NCBI RefSeq assembly: GCF_029589435.1
Contig: NZ_JARRAG010000001.1
Coordinates: 1,416,808 to 1,480,807, forward strand
Source of the DNA: Paludisphaera mucosa
GTDB taxonomy: Bacteria > Planctomycetota > Planctomycetia > Isosphaerales > Isosphaeraceae
DNA: 64,000 nt
Reading direction: 5' to 3'
Under the pieces are notes generated by a model that saw nothing but the letters and a program-made list of their open reading frames with translations, was not told where the DNA came from and did not search any database. The position numbers and the translations under genes are program-made. Shown in pieces: positions 24,118 to 33,987 of this stretch (position 1 is its first letter; each line of letters starts with the position of its first letter).

Positions 24118-25593
24118 ATGATACCCATCCCCCTCCTGATCGCGCTGTTCCTGGCCTTCGGCGTCAACACGCCCACTTTCCCGCCGGACGACGTCCGGGC
24201 GACGATCTTGCAAGTCGCCGGCTCGATCCTGGCGGTCGCCGCCGCGGCCTTCGCTCTCGGACTGGGGACGGCCTGGGGCGTTCGACGAAAAGGGTTCGCG
24301 ACCGCTCGCCTGCGGCGGACGTTCCTCAACGGCTCACGGCTGCTGGCCCTGGCGGGGCTTGGCGTTTTCGGTTGGGCGATCCACGCCTGGAACTGGCCGG
24401 GCGTCGTGCTGGGCGCCTGGGGATGGCGGGGATCGATCCTCGTCGACGACCTCCTGATCATCGCGCCCTTCCTGGTGATGCAGATCCTCGTCTGGTGGGG
24501 GACCTTCTACGGCGAGCGCGCCCTCCAGGGGCTGCCCACCTCGCACGCCGGCCGACGCGTCGTGCGGCATCTGTACCTCAAGGAACGCCAGTCGCTGGCC
24601 CTGATCCTGCCGATCGTTTCGATCTTCGTCGTGCGGAACGACGTTGTGGGGCGGCTCTGGCCGCGATGGCAAGAGCAGCCGATGGCCGAGACCATCGAGC
24701 TGGCCGTCCTGGGCGTCATGGTGCTGGCGGCCTCGCCGATCTTCATCCGCCTGGCCTGGCCGACGCGGTCACTGCCCGACGGGCCCTTGAGGCGCCGGCT
24801 GGAGGTGATCTCCCGGCGCTCGGGATTCCGGTGCGCGGACGTCCTGGTCTGGGACACCGATCATACGATGATCAACGCCTGCGTCACCGGAATCCTGCCG
24901 CGGTTCCGCTACGTGCTGTTGTCCGACGCCCTGATCGACACGCTGACGCCGCTCGAAATCGCCGCCGTCTTCGGCCACGAGATCGGCCACGTCGCCCATC
25001 GCCACCTGCCGTATTTCCTCTACTTCTTCGTGGGTTGCCTGGCCGTCCTGACCATGGCGTCCGACGCTTTCACCGGCCTGGAGGCCTGGATCTCCGAGCT
25101 TACGTCGGTCGATCCTTCGAGCCCGTCGACGCTCCGCGACATACTGGAGGGCGTGATCGTCGCCGCCGCCGTGGGAGCGTTCTTCTGGGTGGTCTTCGGC
25201 AACCTCTCCCGCCGCTTCGAGCGTCAGGCCGACGTGTACGGCTGCAAGGCGGTTTCGTGCGGTTCGCCCGACTGCCCGCCGCACTTCGACCTCGGCGAGA
25301 TGCCGGACGAGGAACGACAGCCCATCCGCAACGTCTGCCCGACCGGCGTTCGGATCTTCGCAGACGCCCTGGCCACGGTCGCCTATCAGAACGGCATCGC
25401 GCTCGACGCGCGATCATGGCGGCACGGAAGCATCGCCAGCCGGATCGCCTTCCTGCAGAAGCTGGCCGTCGCCCCGGAACGCGAGCTGGCGTTCCAGCGG
25501 CACGTACGCAACGTCCGATACGGCCTGGCGATGGGGCTTGCGGCGTCGATCGGTTTCGCGGGGGCCGCCTACTGGCTCGGCGTCCTCCATTGA
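24118..25593 (+). CDS. M48 family membrane metalloprotease
   Basis: A 491-residue integral membrane protein with several transmembrane helices in the N-terminal half and the zinc motif HEIGH (His287, Glu288, His291) followed by a membrane segment (LYFFVGCLAVLTM). The third ligand is probably Glu in RFERQADVYGC. This is the Ste24/HtpX architecture; such enzymes degrade misfolded membrane proteins. ATG 24118 is chosen because the first helix starts there; a GTG at 24025 would add a basic 31-residue extension. A Cys-rich insertion (CKAVSCGSPDCPPH) after the active site is unusual. Confidence 0.85.
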   Translation: MIPIPLLIALFLAFGVNTPTFPPDDVRATILQVAGSILAVAAAAFALGLGTAWGVRRKGFATARLRRTFLNGSRLLALAGLGVFGWAIHAWNWPGVVLGAWGWRGSILVDDLLIIAPFLVMQILVWWGTFYGERALQGLPTSHAGRRVVRHLYLKERQSLALILPIVSIFVVRNDVVGRLWPRWQEQPMAETIELAVLGVMVLAASPIFIRLAWPTRSLPDGPLRRRLEVISRRSGFRCADVLVWDTDHTMINACVTGILPRFRYVLLSDALIDTLTPLEIAAVFGHEIGHVAHRHLPYFLYFFVGCLAVLTMASDAFTGLEAWISELTSVDPSSPSTLRDILEGVIVAAAVGAFFWVVFGNLSRRFERQADVYGCKAVSCGSPDCPPHFDLGEMPDEERQPIRNVCPTGVRIFADALATVAYQNGIALDARSWRHGSIASRIAFLQKLAVAPERELAFQRHVRNVRYGLAMGLAASIGFAGAAYWLGVLH

Positions 25594-25746
25594 GCGAGAC
25601 CGCCGGCTTTCGGTTTCTTCACGCCGCGGCTTGAGTCGCGTTTGAGCGATTTCGCGACTTCTGGTATAAGGTCACCGCCGTCCCCGGAACCGATCAGGGC
25701 GGCGTCCCCGACTGACCGAGCCCGCCAGCACGACAAGGAGGTCGTC

Positions 25747-27363
25747 ATGGTCCGGTGGCCGATTCGCCTCAAGCTCATGGTCGGCCTCTGCGTGGTCGTC
25801 GGGATGATGCTCATCCTGATGGGCGGCTCCATCTTCGGGCTGCACTCCTTCCACGTCAGCAACCTCTCGCTCACCGACCAGCTCCGCGAGCTGGGGGCGT
25901 CCAAGGACCTGATCGAGTCGGTCTTCCGCCTTCACGCCCCCCGCGAAGGGACCGACGAGGAACGCGACGCGTTGATCGCCTCGGCGGAGGGCGCCCGCGA
26001 CTCGTTGGTGAAATATTTCCACGAGCTGAAGCAGAACACCCTGCGCGGCAACCGCGCCAACAGCGGCCTGGACGAGTTGGGCCTGTCGTTCGTCATGGAC
26101 GATGGCCTCGCCGTGGTCCTGAACGACCTGAGGCCGACCGACCCGCCGGTCGCCCCGGTCCTTCATGGGACGAGCTATTTCATCAAGGAGCATCCCGAGA
26201 TGCTCCCCCAGCTCGAACAGGCCGACGACCTCGCGTCTCACATCGAGCGGCTGAAGCACATCGTCATGCTGCTCCCGAAGGAGCTTCACGAGGACTTCTT
26301 CGAGATCCTCTCGATGTCCAAGACCCAGTACCAGGCCAGCCGGGTCATCGTTTGGACCTCGGCGCTGATGGTCCTCGCGATGCTCTGCGGCCTGATGGCG
26401 CTCTTTCATCGCTGGGTGTTGAACCCCGTGCGGCTCCTCCAACGCGGGGTCCGCCGGGTCGCGAAGGGCTCGTTCGATTACAAGATCGACCTGAACTCGG
26501 GAGACGAGATGCAGGACCTGGCCGCCGCCTTCAACGAGATGACGGCGCGGATCAGCATGACCTACGCCGAGCTGGAGCAGCAGGTGCAAGAGCGCAGCCG
26601 GCAGCTCGTGCGCTCCGAGCGACTCGCGGGCGTCGGCTTCCTGGCGGCCGGCGTGGCCCATGAGATCAACAACCCGCTTGCGTCGATCGCCTTCTGCTCG
26701 GAAGCCCTCGAAAACCGCCTGGGCGGGCTCGCGGGGGCCGCCGACGACCCCGACCATCGCGTCATCGCCAACTACCTGAAGATGATCCAGGAAGAGGCCT
26801 TCCGGTGTAAGAACATCACCGAGAAGCTGCTCGACTTCGCCCGCTGCGGCGACATCAAGCGCGAGCGCGCCGACCTCCCCAGCCTGATCCAGGGGGTGGT
26901 CGACATGATCCGCCACATCGGCAAGTACCGCGGCAAGACCATCCACTTCCAGCCCAAGGAAGCCGTCCTGGCCCACGTGGACAGCCAGGAGATCAAGCAG
27001 GTCGTCCTGAACCTGGCGGTCAACGCGCTCGAGTCCATGGACGCCGGCGGGGTGCTGCGCATCGAGGCGCGATACGACCAGGGGATGGCCGAGGTCGTCT
27101 TCGCCGACAGCGGCTGCGGCATGTCTCCGGACGTGCTGGAGAACATCTTCGAGCCCTTCTTCACCCGTCGCCGCGACGGCAAGGGGACGGGCCTGGGGCT
27201 CTCGATCTCGCACCGGATCATCAACCAGCACCACGGCGAGATCACCGCGACGAGCCTCGGCGCCGGGAGGGGGTCGACGTTCCGAGTCCGCCTGCCGATC
27301 CACCCGTCCGAGAAGGCCGACGTCGCTCCTCGCGAGCTCGCCGCACACGTCCACGCCGCCTGA
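25747..27363 (+). CDS. Membrane sensor histidine kinase (NtrB-like)
   Basis: A 538-residue protein with transmembrane helices at about 8-30 and 198-222 around a periplasmic sensor region, then a HAMP domain (LNPVRLLQRGVRRVAKGSF), a coiled coil, the HisKA H-box VAHEINNPLA (His305) and an ATPase domain (VNALESM, DSGCGM, GTGLGLSI). Start ATG 25747 follows a perfect AAGGAGG. It is followed after 74 bases by a sigma-54-type response regulator, so the two form a two-component pair. The signal is unknown. Confidence 0.93.
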   Translation: MVRWPIRLKLMVGLCVVVGMMLILMGGSIFGLHSFHVSNLSLTDQLRELGASKDLIESVFRLHAPREGTDEERDALIASAEGARDSLVKYFHELKQNTLRGNRANSGLDELGLSFVMDDGLAVVLNDLRPTDPPVAPVLHGTSYFIKEHPEMLPQLEQADDLASHIERLKHIVMLLPKELHEDFFEILSMSKTQYQASRVIVWTSALMVLAMLCGLMALFHRWVLNPVRLLQRGVRRVAKGSFDYKIDLNSGDEMQDLAAAFNEMTARISMTYAELEQQVQERSRQLVRSERLAGVGFLAAGVAHEINNPLASIAFCSEALENRLGGLAGAADDPDHRVIANYLKMIQEEAFRCKNITEKLLDFARCGDIKRERADLPSLIQGVVDMIRHIGKYRGKTIHFQPKEAVLAHVDSQEIKQVVLNLAVNALESMDAGGVLRIEARYDQGMAEVVFADSGCGMSPDVLENIFEPFFTRRRDGKGTGLGLSISHRIINQHHGEITATSLGAGRGSTFRVRLPIHPSEKADVAPRELAAHVHAA

Positions 27364-27437
27364 GCGGGCCTCAGCCGCGCCCGGCGAACGCCGAAACACC
27401 GAATCCAGACGCACGGGGAAGGGTCAGGGAGGAAGCC

Positions 27438-28838
27438 ATGATCGACAAGTCGCATCGCGGAGGTTTGCGGATCCTGTTCGCCGACGACGAGGCGCACCTC
27501 CGCGACCTGATGCAGATGGAGCTCCCCCGTCTGGGCCACGAGGTCACCGTCTGCCCCGACGGCACCGCCGCCCTGAAGGCCCTCGAACGCGGCAGCTACG
27601 ACGCGGCCCTGCTCGACATCCGCATGCCCGGCATCACCGGCATCGACGTGCTCACGCAGATCAAGCTGCTGAGTCCCGAGACCCAGGTCATCCTGCTGAC
27701 CGGCCACGCCACCGTCGACACGGCCGTCCAGGCGCTCCGGCTGGGGGCCTTCGACTACCTGACCAAGCCGTGCAAGTGGGCCGAGCTGGAGGTCATCCTC
27801 AACCGCGTCGCCGAGCGTCGCGACCTGTCGAACAAGAACGTGGCGCTGGAGAGCCGCCTGAAGGCGGCCGAGGGAGCACCGCTGCTGATCGGCGAAACGC
27901 CTGCGATGCAGCAGGTGCGTCGCCTGATCGACACCATCGCCCCGACCGAGGCGACGGTGATGATCCTGGGCGAGACCGGGACGGGCAAGGAGCTGGTCGC
28001 GCGCAACCTCCACGAGCGCAGCGACCGGGTCAAAGGGGTGTTCATCCCCGTGAACTGCGGGGCGCTCCCCGAGAACCTCGTCGAGAGCGAGCTTTTCGGC
28101 CATCGCAAGGGGGCCTTCACCGGCGCGGAGTCCAACCGCAAGGGGCTGTTCGAGGTCGCCAACGGCGGCACGCTGTTCCTCGACGAGGTCGGCGAGCTGG
28201 ACAAGAGCGTGCAGGTGAAGCTGCTGCGGTTCCTGGAATCGGGCGAGATCCGCCGGGTGGGCGAGAACGAGCCCTTCCGCGTCGACGTCCGGGTCGTCTG
28301 CGCCACCAATCGCGACCTCCGCGAGATGGTCGCCAACGACCTGTTCCGCGAGGACCTTTTCTTCCGCCTCAACACCTTCGAGATCCTGCTTCCGCCCCTC
28401 CGCGAACGCCGCTACGACATCCCCGAGCTGGCCCGGCACATGCTGACGCGGTACGCGGTGCGCCGCGGCCTGACGGAGACGTCGATCTCGGCCGAGGCGG
28501 TCGACGTCCTCTCGTCGCACAACTGGCCGGGGAACATCCGCGAGCTGGCCAACGCCGTCGAGCGGGCCCTGATCCTGGCCGGCAACGGGCCCATCCGGCC
28601 CGAGCACCTGCCGACCCAGCTCCCAGCCCGCAGCCGGACCCAGCCCGGGACGGCCCAGGGCATCTCAGCGCCTCATTTCGCGATCCCCGACGGCACGCCG
28701 ACGCTCCGGGACATCGAGATGAGCTACATCCAGGTCGTCCTGGAGAAGCACAACGGCAACAAGCCGGCCGCGTCCAAGGAGCTGGGGATCAGCCTCAAAA
28801 CGCTCTACAACAAGATCAATCAACTCCAGCAGATGTGA
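27438..28838 (+). CDS. Sigma-54-dependent response regulator (NtrC family)
   Basis: A 466-residue protein with three domains: receiver (residues 10-120, phospho-acceptor Asp60, Lys110), AAA+ (Walker A GETGTGKE with Lys184, then the sigma-54 contact GAFTGA and the ATPase CATNRDL), and a Fis-type HTH at the end (NKPAASKELGISLKTLYNKI). Such proteins hydrolyse ATP to open sigma-54 promoters once phosphorylated. It is the partner of the kinase just upstream; targets are unknown. Confidence 0.95.
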   Translation: MIDKSHRGGLRILFADDEAHLRDLMQMELPRLGHEVTVCPDGTAALKALERGSYDAALLDIRMPGITGIDVLTQIKLLSPETQVILLTGHATVDTAVQALRLGAFDYLTKPCKWAELEVILNRVAERRDLSNKNVALESRLKAAEGAPLLIGETPAMQQVRRLIDTIAPTEATVMILGETGTGKELVARNLHERSDRVKGVFIPVNCGALPENLVESELFGHRKGAFTGAESNRKGLFEVANGGTLFLDEVGELDKSVQVKLLRFLESGEIRRVGENEPFRVDVRVVCATNRDLREMVANDLFREDLFFRLNTFEILLPPLRERRYDIPELARHMLTRYAVRRGLTETSISAEAVDVLSSHNWPGNIRELANAVERALILAGNGPIRPEHLPTQLPARSRTQPGTAQGISAPHFAIPDGTPTLRDIEMSYIQVVLEKHNGNKPAASKELGISLKTLYNKINQLQQM

Positions 28839-29056
28839 CCGGCCGACGCGGCCGAACGCGTCGGAGTCCAACCCCCGCACCATCGGCAAGGTCGATTCGA
28901 CCATGCCCCTCGTGCGTCTGACGCGATGGATCGCGAGGCCTCCATGATGTTCGGCCCGTCGATACCAGGCGACGGTCGATTATCCGGCCGGGCCGCACGC
29001 TTCGGCCGCCGCGCGCCTTCGGTCTTTAGTTGACTCGCCGCGCGGGCAGGTCGGGA

Positions 29057-29941
29057 TCAGTCCCCCGCGCCGACGCGATCGTTCCGCACCGTGTACGGTG
29101 CACGTGCGGGTCGAATTTCCGGCTCGTTCCAGGCGAACCGCACGCCCCACCCCCGGCGCAGCCAACGCGCGAGAAGTTCGGCCCGGCTCTCCACGGAGAA
29201 GTGCTTGTAGATGCACTTCGCATACTGATTGACCGTGTAGGTTGCGAGACCTAGTCGAGACGCGACCTGCTTGTCCGAATCGCCCTCCAGCATGCAGGCC
29301 AGGGTCTGCCGAACACGCGGCGCCAGGTCGGCCGGCGACGGCTCGTGGAACCGCGCCAGCGTCCGGCCGATCAGCGGCACGATGGCGTCGTGGGCCTCGC
29401 GGATGATCGCCCGTTCCCGCGCGCCGAAGTCCCGCATCCCTCGCGCACGATGGAGGACCATCCCCGAGCCTTCGCCCGTGGCCGCCCCGTTGATCGAGCG
29501 ATGGCAGTAAAGGACGGGGTCGACGCCGAAGACCGCCTGGACGACCTGGTGGTCGGTCGATCCGTACCAGCGCCGATCCTCGATGAACTCCCGCCGACCC
29601 AGGCACACGCCGTCCTCCTCGGCCTGGATGCGAAAGTACTCCCGGAGCGACTCGAAGAAGTCCGGCTCGGTACGGAACTCGACGAGTTGCCGTTCGACCG
29701 TCGCCAGGTCGATGAACCCTTCCTGGTAACCCCACACCGCGACGCCGATATCTCGCGGCTGGTACCCAGGGCCGATCGCCATCTCGCCGAAATGGCCCAT
29801 CGAGGCGTCCGTGACCTTCGCGAGGCGTCGCAGCCAGTGCTCGCGCCAGGCGAACGCGTCGTCGCCAAACTCGCGCGCCTCGCCGGTCATGTCCCGGATC
29901 GCTCTCCAATCGCTCGCTCGCAAACTTGCGGCGTGAGACAT
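29057..29941 (-). CDS. LuxR-type transcriptional regulator
   Basis: A 294-residue protein. The first 200 residues form an unknown sensor domain rich in aromatic residues (VWGYQEGFIDLATVERQLVE). The end is a LuxR/GerE HTH, residues about 207-258 (LEGDSDKQVASRLGLATYTV, then YAKCIYKHFSVESRAELLA). It is divergent from the PEP-CTERM gene and may regulate it. Similar single-domain-plus-HTH regulators are common in planctomycetes. Confidence 0.8.
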   Translation of the reverse strand: MSHAASLRASDWRAIRDMTGEAREFGDDAFAWREHWLRRLAKVTDASMGHFGEMAIGPGYQPRDIGVAVWGYQEGFIDLATVERQLVEFRTEPDFFESLREYFRIQAEEDGVCLGRREFIEDRRWYGSTDHQVVQAVFGVDPVLYCHRSINGAATGEGSGMVLHRARGMRDFGARERAIIREAHDAIVPLIGRTLARFHEPSPADLAPRVRQTLACMLEGDSDKQVASRLGLATYTVNQYAKCIYKHFSVESRAELLARWLRRGWGVRFAWNEPEIRPARAPYTVRNDRVGAGD

Positions 29942-30162
29942 ACAGCATCCTGATGATCATTAATAATTTGATCGCGACCGGAATATCCCCAATTTATGGG
30001 AATCGACAGCCTTTTGGGAACGGCGTTGAATACGAGGGTCGTACCGGGATCTGTAAGCACCCCATTCCGGAGGTTGCTGGCCGAATTCCGAGCGACGCAG
30101 GGGATCGCTGACGCATCCTCCGTTCCACGCTTACCTCCCTGACCATTTCTAAGAGACAACAC

Positions 30163-30831
30163 ATGAATCGATTCTGCAAAATTGCTGCGATCGCTCTGGG
30201 GCTCATGCTGGCCTTCCAGCCGCTCGGCGCGAAGGCCGAGACGATCATCGTCGACTGGTCTCGATCGGGCTCCTTCTATGACGGCGGTCGTTCCGAGAAT
30301 CTGTTTGACAACTACGAAGTCGGCTCGGGCATCGGTGCCAAGAACTGGTTCGTGTTTGACTTGTCCGGACTCTCCGGTCGGATCGTCTCGGCCACGTTTC
30401 GCGTGGCGTCCGGGGAGATCCTCGGGGGGGGGAATTATCAGGTTTACGACGTCCAAACGCCCGTTGCGGATCTCGTCCAGACTTACGGCCAGTGGAACCC
30501 CAACCAGGCGATCTACGACGAACTGGCGACCGGAACGGCCTACGGGTCGATCGACCTCGACTGGTTCACCAATGGCCATACGGATGTCGACATCGCCCTC
30601 TCGGCCGGAGCAGTGGCGGACATGAACGATGCTAACGGCCTGTGGGCCCTCTCCGGGGCTTTTACCGGTCATTACGCGATGAATTACACCCGTGACGCCG
30701 CCAATCACCGGCAATTGATACTCGAAGTGAGCAGCGCGACCGCAGTTCCCGAGCCCACCTCGCTCGCCATGCTGGGGGCGGGCATTGTGGCCGTGGGAGT
30801 TGCGACGAGGCGGGCGCGTCTCACGGCCTGA
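30163..30831 (+). CDS. PEP-CTERM exported protein
   Basis: A 222-residue protein with an N-terminal signal peptide (about 25 residues, cleavage near AKA|ET), a beta-rich body (WFVFDLSGLSGRIVSATFRV) and the sorting tail VPEPTSLAMLGAGIVAVG followed by RRAR. The PEP motif, membrane helix and basic end are the recognition signal for exosortase, usually tied to extracellular polysaccharide. No exosortase lies in the window. The gene is less GC-rich than its neighbours. Confidence 0.85.
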   Translation: MNRFCKIAAIALGLMLAFQPLGAKAETIIVDWSRSGSFYDGGRSENLFDNYEVGSGIGAKNWFVFDLSGLSGRIVSATFRVASGEILGGGNYQVYDVQTPVADLVQTYGQWNPNQAIYDELATGTAYGSIDLDWFTNGHTDVDIALSAGAVADMNDANGLWALSGAFTGHYAMNYTRDAANHRQLILEVSSATAVPEPTSLAMLGAGIVAVGVATRRARLTA

Positions 30832-30951
30832 CCCGCCTATGGCCGTCTCGCCGGCCGTCGCTCGCGGCGGCCGGCGGTTCCCTTCGTACCGTCGCACGAC
30901 TACGATGACTTGCAGGACAGGTCTCGAAACTCGTGCGGTACGGAGGCGATC

Positions 30952-32457
30952 ATGGATCGAGGATACCCTCGTCGCGACTTCTTGCGCTCGGCGTCGATCG
31001 CGGGGGCCGGGCTGGCGGGTTGGGAGCGAATCCAGGGGCGCGCCGGGGCGGCCGAGGAAGCCAAAATTCGGCCCGAAATGGTGCGGCTACGGCCCGAGAT
31101 CGAGCCCGTGGTGCGCTGGATCGAGGAGACGCCTCGCGAGGGCGTCTTCGAGAAGGCCGTCGCCGAGCTGAAAGCCGGGCTCTCCTATCGCTCGTTGCTG
31201 GGGTCGCTCTTCCTGGCCGGCGTCCGGAACATCCAGCCCCGGCCGGTCGGATTCAAGTTCCACGCGGTCCTCGTCATGAATTCGGCCCACTTCCTGGGCC
31301 AGTCCTCGCCGGCCTCGGAACGGCTGCTCCCCCTCTTCTGGGCGCTCGACAACTTCAAGTCGTCGCAGGCGAAGGACGTCGCCGAGGGCGACTGGTCGCT
31401 CGGGGCGGTCGACGAAGCACGGGTGCCCAGGCCGCACCGGGCGAAGGAGGACTTCGTCCGGGCGATGGAAGCCTGGGACGTCGACGGCGCCGACGTGGCG
31501 ATTGCGGGGCTTTGCCGGGGCTCGGGGGCCGCCGAGACGATGGAGCCGCTCTGGCGGATGGCCGTCCGCGACCAGCGTGACATCGGCCACAAGGCGATCT
31601 TCGCCGCCCAGAGCTGGCGGACCCTCCAGGCGATCGGCTGGGAACACGCCGAGCCCGTCCTTCGCTGCCTGGCGTACGGCCTCCTCGACCTCGGCGGGTC
31701 GAAGCCGGGACCGGTCGGACCCTACGAGGAAAACCTCAGGAACGCGGCCAAGATCGGCCCGGACTGGCAGGCCGGCCGTCCCGATCCCGCCGCCACAGTC
31801 GCGCTGTTGGCGATGCTCCGCGAGGCGACGCCCGAGGCGGCCTCGGCCGAGGTCGTCAAGCTGCTGGGGCAGGGCGTCGCCCCGGGCTCGATCTGGGACG
31901 CCGCGCTCCTCTTCTCGAGCGAGCTGATGATGCGGAACCCCGGCATCATCGCGATCCACGCCACGACCTCGGCCAACGCGCTCCATTTCATCTTCGGTGC
32001 GAGCGGCGACGACACAACGCGCAAGCTCGCCCTGCTGCAAGCGATCGGCTGGCAGCCGCTCTACCGCGAGCGGATCAAGTCGCCGAACCCCGTCGTCATC
32101 GACGCGATGCCGGACGACGCGGCGATCTCCACCGAGCCGGCCTCGATCGAGCGGATCTTCGACGCCGTGGGTCAAGACAAGGCGAAGGCCGCGTCCGAGA
32201 CGCTCGCCTACCTGTCCCGAGGCGGATCAGCCGACGCGCTGTTCCAGGTCGCCTCGCGCATGATCATGCACAAGGGGACCGACAGCCACGATTACAAATA
32301 CAGTGCTGCGGTCTGGGAGGAATCCCTCAACACGACCGACCCGAAGTGGCGGCCTCGGCTCGCCGCCGCCGCGATGTACAACCTGCCGGGCACGCAGCGC
32401 CCCAACAGCCCATTGATGAAGCGCGCCCGCGAGGCCGTCGCCAGCGTCATGGGGTGA
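30952..32457 (+). CDS. Tat-exported hypothetical protein
   Basis: A 501-residue protein; ATG 30952 follows CGGAGG. The N-terminus has a twin-arginine signal (RRDFLRSASIAGAGLAG), so it is exported folded. The rest is largely helical with repeated amphipathic segments (AVAELKAGLSYRSLLGSLFL, AETMEPLWRMAVRDQRDIGH), and several conserved-looking His residues, but no family I can name. Such folded exports often carry a cofactor. Its end converges on rnhA, and the palindrome at 32477-32512 lies between. Confidence 0.7.
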   Translation: MDRGYPRRDFLRSASIAGAGLAGWERIQGRAGAAEEAKIRPEMVRLRPEIEPVVRWIEETPREGVFEKAVAELKAGLSYRSLLGSLFLAGVRNIQPRPVGFKFHAVLVMNSAHFLGQSSPASERLLPLFWALDNFKSSQAKDVAEGDWSLGAVDEARVPRPHRAKEDFVRAMEAWDVDGADVAIAGLCRGSGAAETMEPLWRMAVRDQRDIGHKAIFAAQSWRTLQAIGWEHAEPVLRCLAYGLLDLGGSKPGPVGPYEENLRNAAKIGPDWQAGRPDPAATVALLAMLREATPEAASAEVVKLLGQGVAPGSIWDAALLFSSELMMRNPGIIAIHATTSANALHFIFGASGDDTTRKLALLQAIGWQPLYRERIKSPNPVVIDAMPDDAAISTEPASIERIFDAVGQDKAKAASETLAYLSRGGSADALFQVASRMIMHKGTDSHDYKYSAAVWEESLNTTDPKWRPRLAAAAMYNLPGTQRPNSPLMKRAREAVASVMG

Positions 32458-32476
32458 CGCTCGCGTCCGAAGCTTC

Positions 32477-32512
32477 GGAACTCAAGCGGAACGGCCGTTC
32501 CGCTTGAGTTCC
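32477..32512. terminator. 36-bp perfect palindrome at the rnhA 3' end
   Basis: GGAACTCAAGCGGAAC at 32477-32492, centre GGCC, and the exact complement to 32512. It forms a 16-bp stem with a 4-base loop on either strand and overlaps the last codons and stop of rnhA. No clear T-run on either side. Most likely a shared terminator or RNA end-protecting hairpin between the convergent genes. Confidence 0.6.
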
Positions 32513-32973
32513 TTGTAGGCCTCGACGGCCAGGCGGTCGCAGGCCTCGTTCTCGGGATGGCCGCGGTGGCCGAGGACGTGCATCACGCGCACCTTGTGGG
32601 CGGCGAGCAGCTCGTCCAGGCGTTGCCACAGGTCGACGTTCATGACCGGCTTCAGGACGTTGCCGTCCTTGCGCTGCCATCCCCGCCGCTTCCAGTTCGG
32701 CATCCATTCCTGGATGCCCTTGGCGACGTACTGGCTGTCCGTCACCAGCTCGACCTGGCAGCGCCGCTTGAGCGAGGCGAGGCCCTCGATCGGCCCCATC
32801 AGTTCCATGCGGTTGTTGGTCGTCTGCCACTCCGCACCGGACTCCTGGCGCTCCTGTCCGCTGGCGGGGTGCTGGAGGATGTAGGCCCATCCTCCGGGTC
32901 CCGGGTTGCCGCTGCAGGCGCCGTCGGTGAAGAGCTTGACGAGGTCGGCGGGGGCCGAGGCGTCCGGTTCCAT
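32482..32973 (-). CDS. rnhA: Ribonuclease HI
   Basis: A 163-residue protein with the RNase H signature and all four acidic residues: Asp17 in FTDGACSGNPGPGGW, Glu57 in NRMELMG, Asp79 in LVTDSQYV, Asp146 in the HRGHPENEACDRLA segment. It cleaves the RNA strand of RNA-DNA hybrids, removing R-loops and primers. ATG 32973 is chosen to match the family length. It is next to lexA on the same strand. Confidence 0.96.
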   Translation of the reverse strand: MEPDASAPADLVKLFTDGACSGNPGPGGWAYILQHPASGQERQESGAEWQTTNNRMELMGPIEGLASLKRRCQVELVTDSQYVAKGIQEWMPNWKRRGWQRKDGNVLKPVMNVDLWQRLDELLAAHKVRVMHVLGHRGHPENEACDRLAVEAYKELKRNGRSA

Positions 32974-33100
32974 AGTCGCTGCTCGATCCTTCCGGGACCG
33001 CTCGGGGACGAGCGGGTCGACGAGAACGGCGCGGGAGACGCCTCCCGACCGGCCCTCGATGATCGGAACAACGCGAGACGCCGTCAAGCCGGCCCGTCGC

Positions 33101-33709
33101 TCAGTACTTCCGGACGACGCCGACCAGCACGCCCAGGATGTCGACGTGGTCGCGGAAGATCGGCTTCATGGCGCGATTGGCCGGCTCCAGGCGGACGCGG
33201 CTGCGGTCGCGGAAGATCTTCTTGAGGGTCGCCTCGCCGTCCTCGTCGCGGACCGCCACGATCTGGCCGTCGCGGGCCTGGTCCTGCTTCTTGATGATCA
33301 CGAAGTCGCCGTCGGCGATGTGCTCCTCGATCATCGAGTCGCCGGTGACGCGGAGGGCGAACTTGGCCCCGTCCTCGACCCAATCGGAGAAGGTCAGCTC
33401 CTCATCCTGCTCGATCGCCTCGATCGGCTGGCCGGCGGCGATCCGCCCGACCAGCTTCAAACCCTGGGCCGGCTGGAGCGTCGCGGGATCGTCCAGGAGC
33501 TGGATCGCCCGCGACATGTTGGGCTCGCGATGGATGAGGCCCTTCTTCTGGAGGGCCTTCAGGTGGCACATGACGCCGTTGGGGCTCTTGATCAGGAACT
33601 GGATCCCGATCTCCCGAACCGTGGGACCGTACCCTCGTCCTTGAATCTTGCTCCGGATGAAACTGTAGATCTCGCGCTGGCGCGAGGTCAAAGATTCCAG
33701 GTCGGCCAT
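33101..33709 (-). CDS. lexA: LexA repressor
   Basis: A 202-residue protein with a winged HTH (residues 1-70, LTSRQREIYSFIRSKIQGRG) and a peptidase S24 domain. The autocleavage bond is Ala92-Gly93 in GRIAAGQPIEA; the catalytic dyad is Ser125 (TGDSMIEEHI) and Lys163 (EATLKKI). It represses DNA-damage genes until RecA filament triggers cleavage. Length is normal. Its operator cannot be identified by eye, though a GTAC...GTAC pair lies upstream near 33791-33816. Confidence 0.96.
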   Translation of the reverse strand: MADLESLTSRQREIYSFIRSKIQGRGYGPTVREIGIQFLIKSPNGVMCHLKALQKKGLIHREPNMSRAIQLLDDPATLQPAQGLKLVGRIAAGQPIEAIEQDEELTFSDWVEDGAKFALRVTGDSMIEEHIADGDFVIIKKQDQARDGQIVAVRDEDGEATLKKIFRDRSRVRLEPANRAMKPIFRDHVDILGVLVGVVRKY

Positions 33710-33987
33710 GGGAGGCTCCGTTGAGGTCGTGTCCAGAGGGTCGGCATGCCCGCATGCAGCATAACAGAAAACTTAGCACACGGACGATCAGTACCTGACC
33801 CTTTGTGGCTAATGTACAGCGGTCGTCTAGCGCACGCCAGAACATTTTTCCCGCCGCTCGCCCAGGCATCCATTACAACCTACTTCAGAATTACGCAAAG
33901 CCCATGCAGACATTGATTTAGGTAGGCGATTTGGTTACGATGCCGCCTCGTTTTTTGAGATCGACGGTGGATTGGGAACCCTCACCG

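Noticed and set aside
33791-33816. GTAC...GTAC pair upstream of lexA as a LexA box
   Set aside because: GTAC is a common 4-base palindrome, and I know of no matching LexA box pattern to support it.
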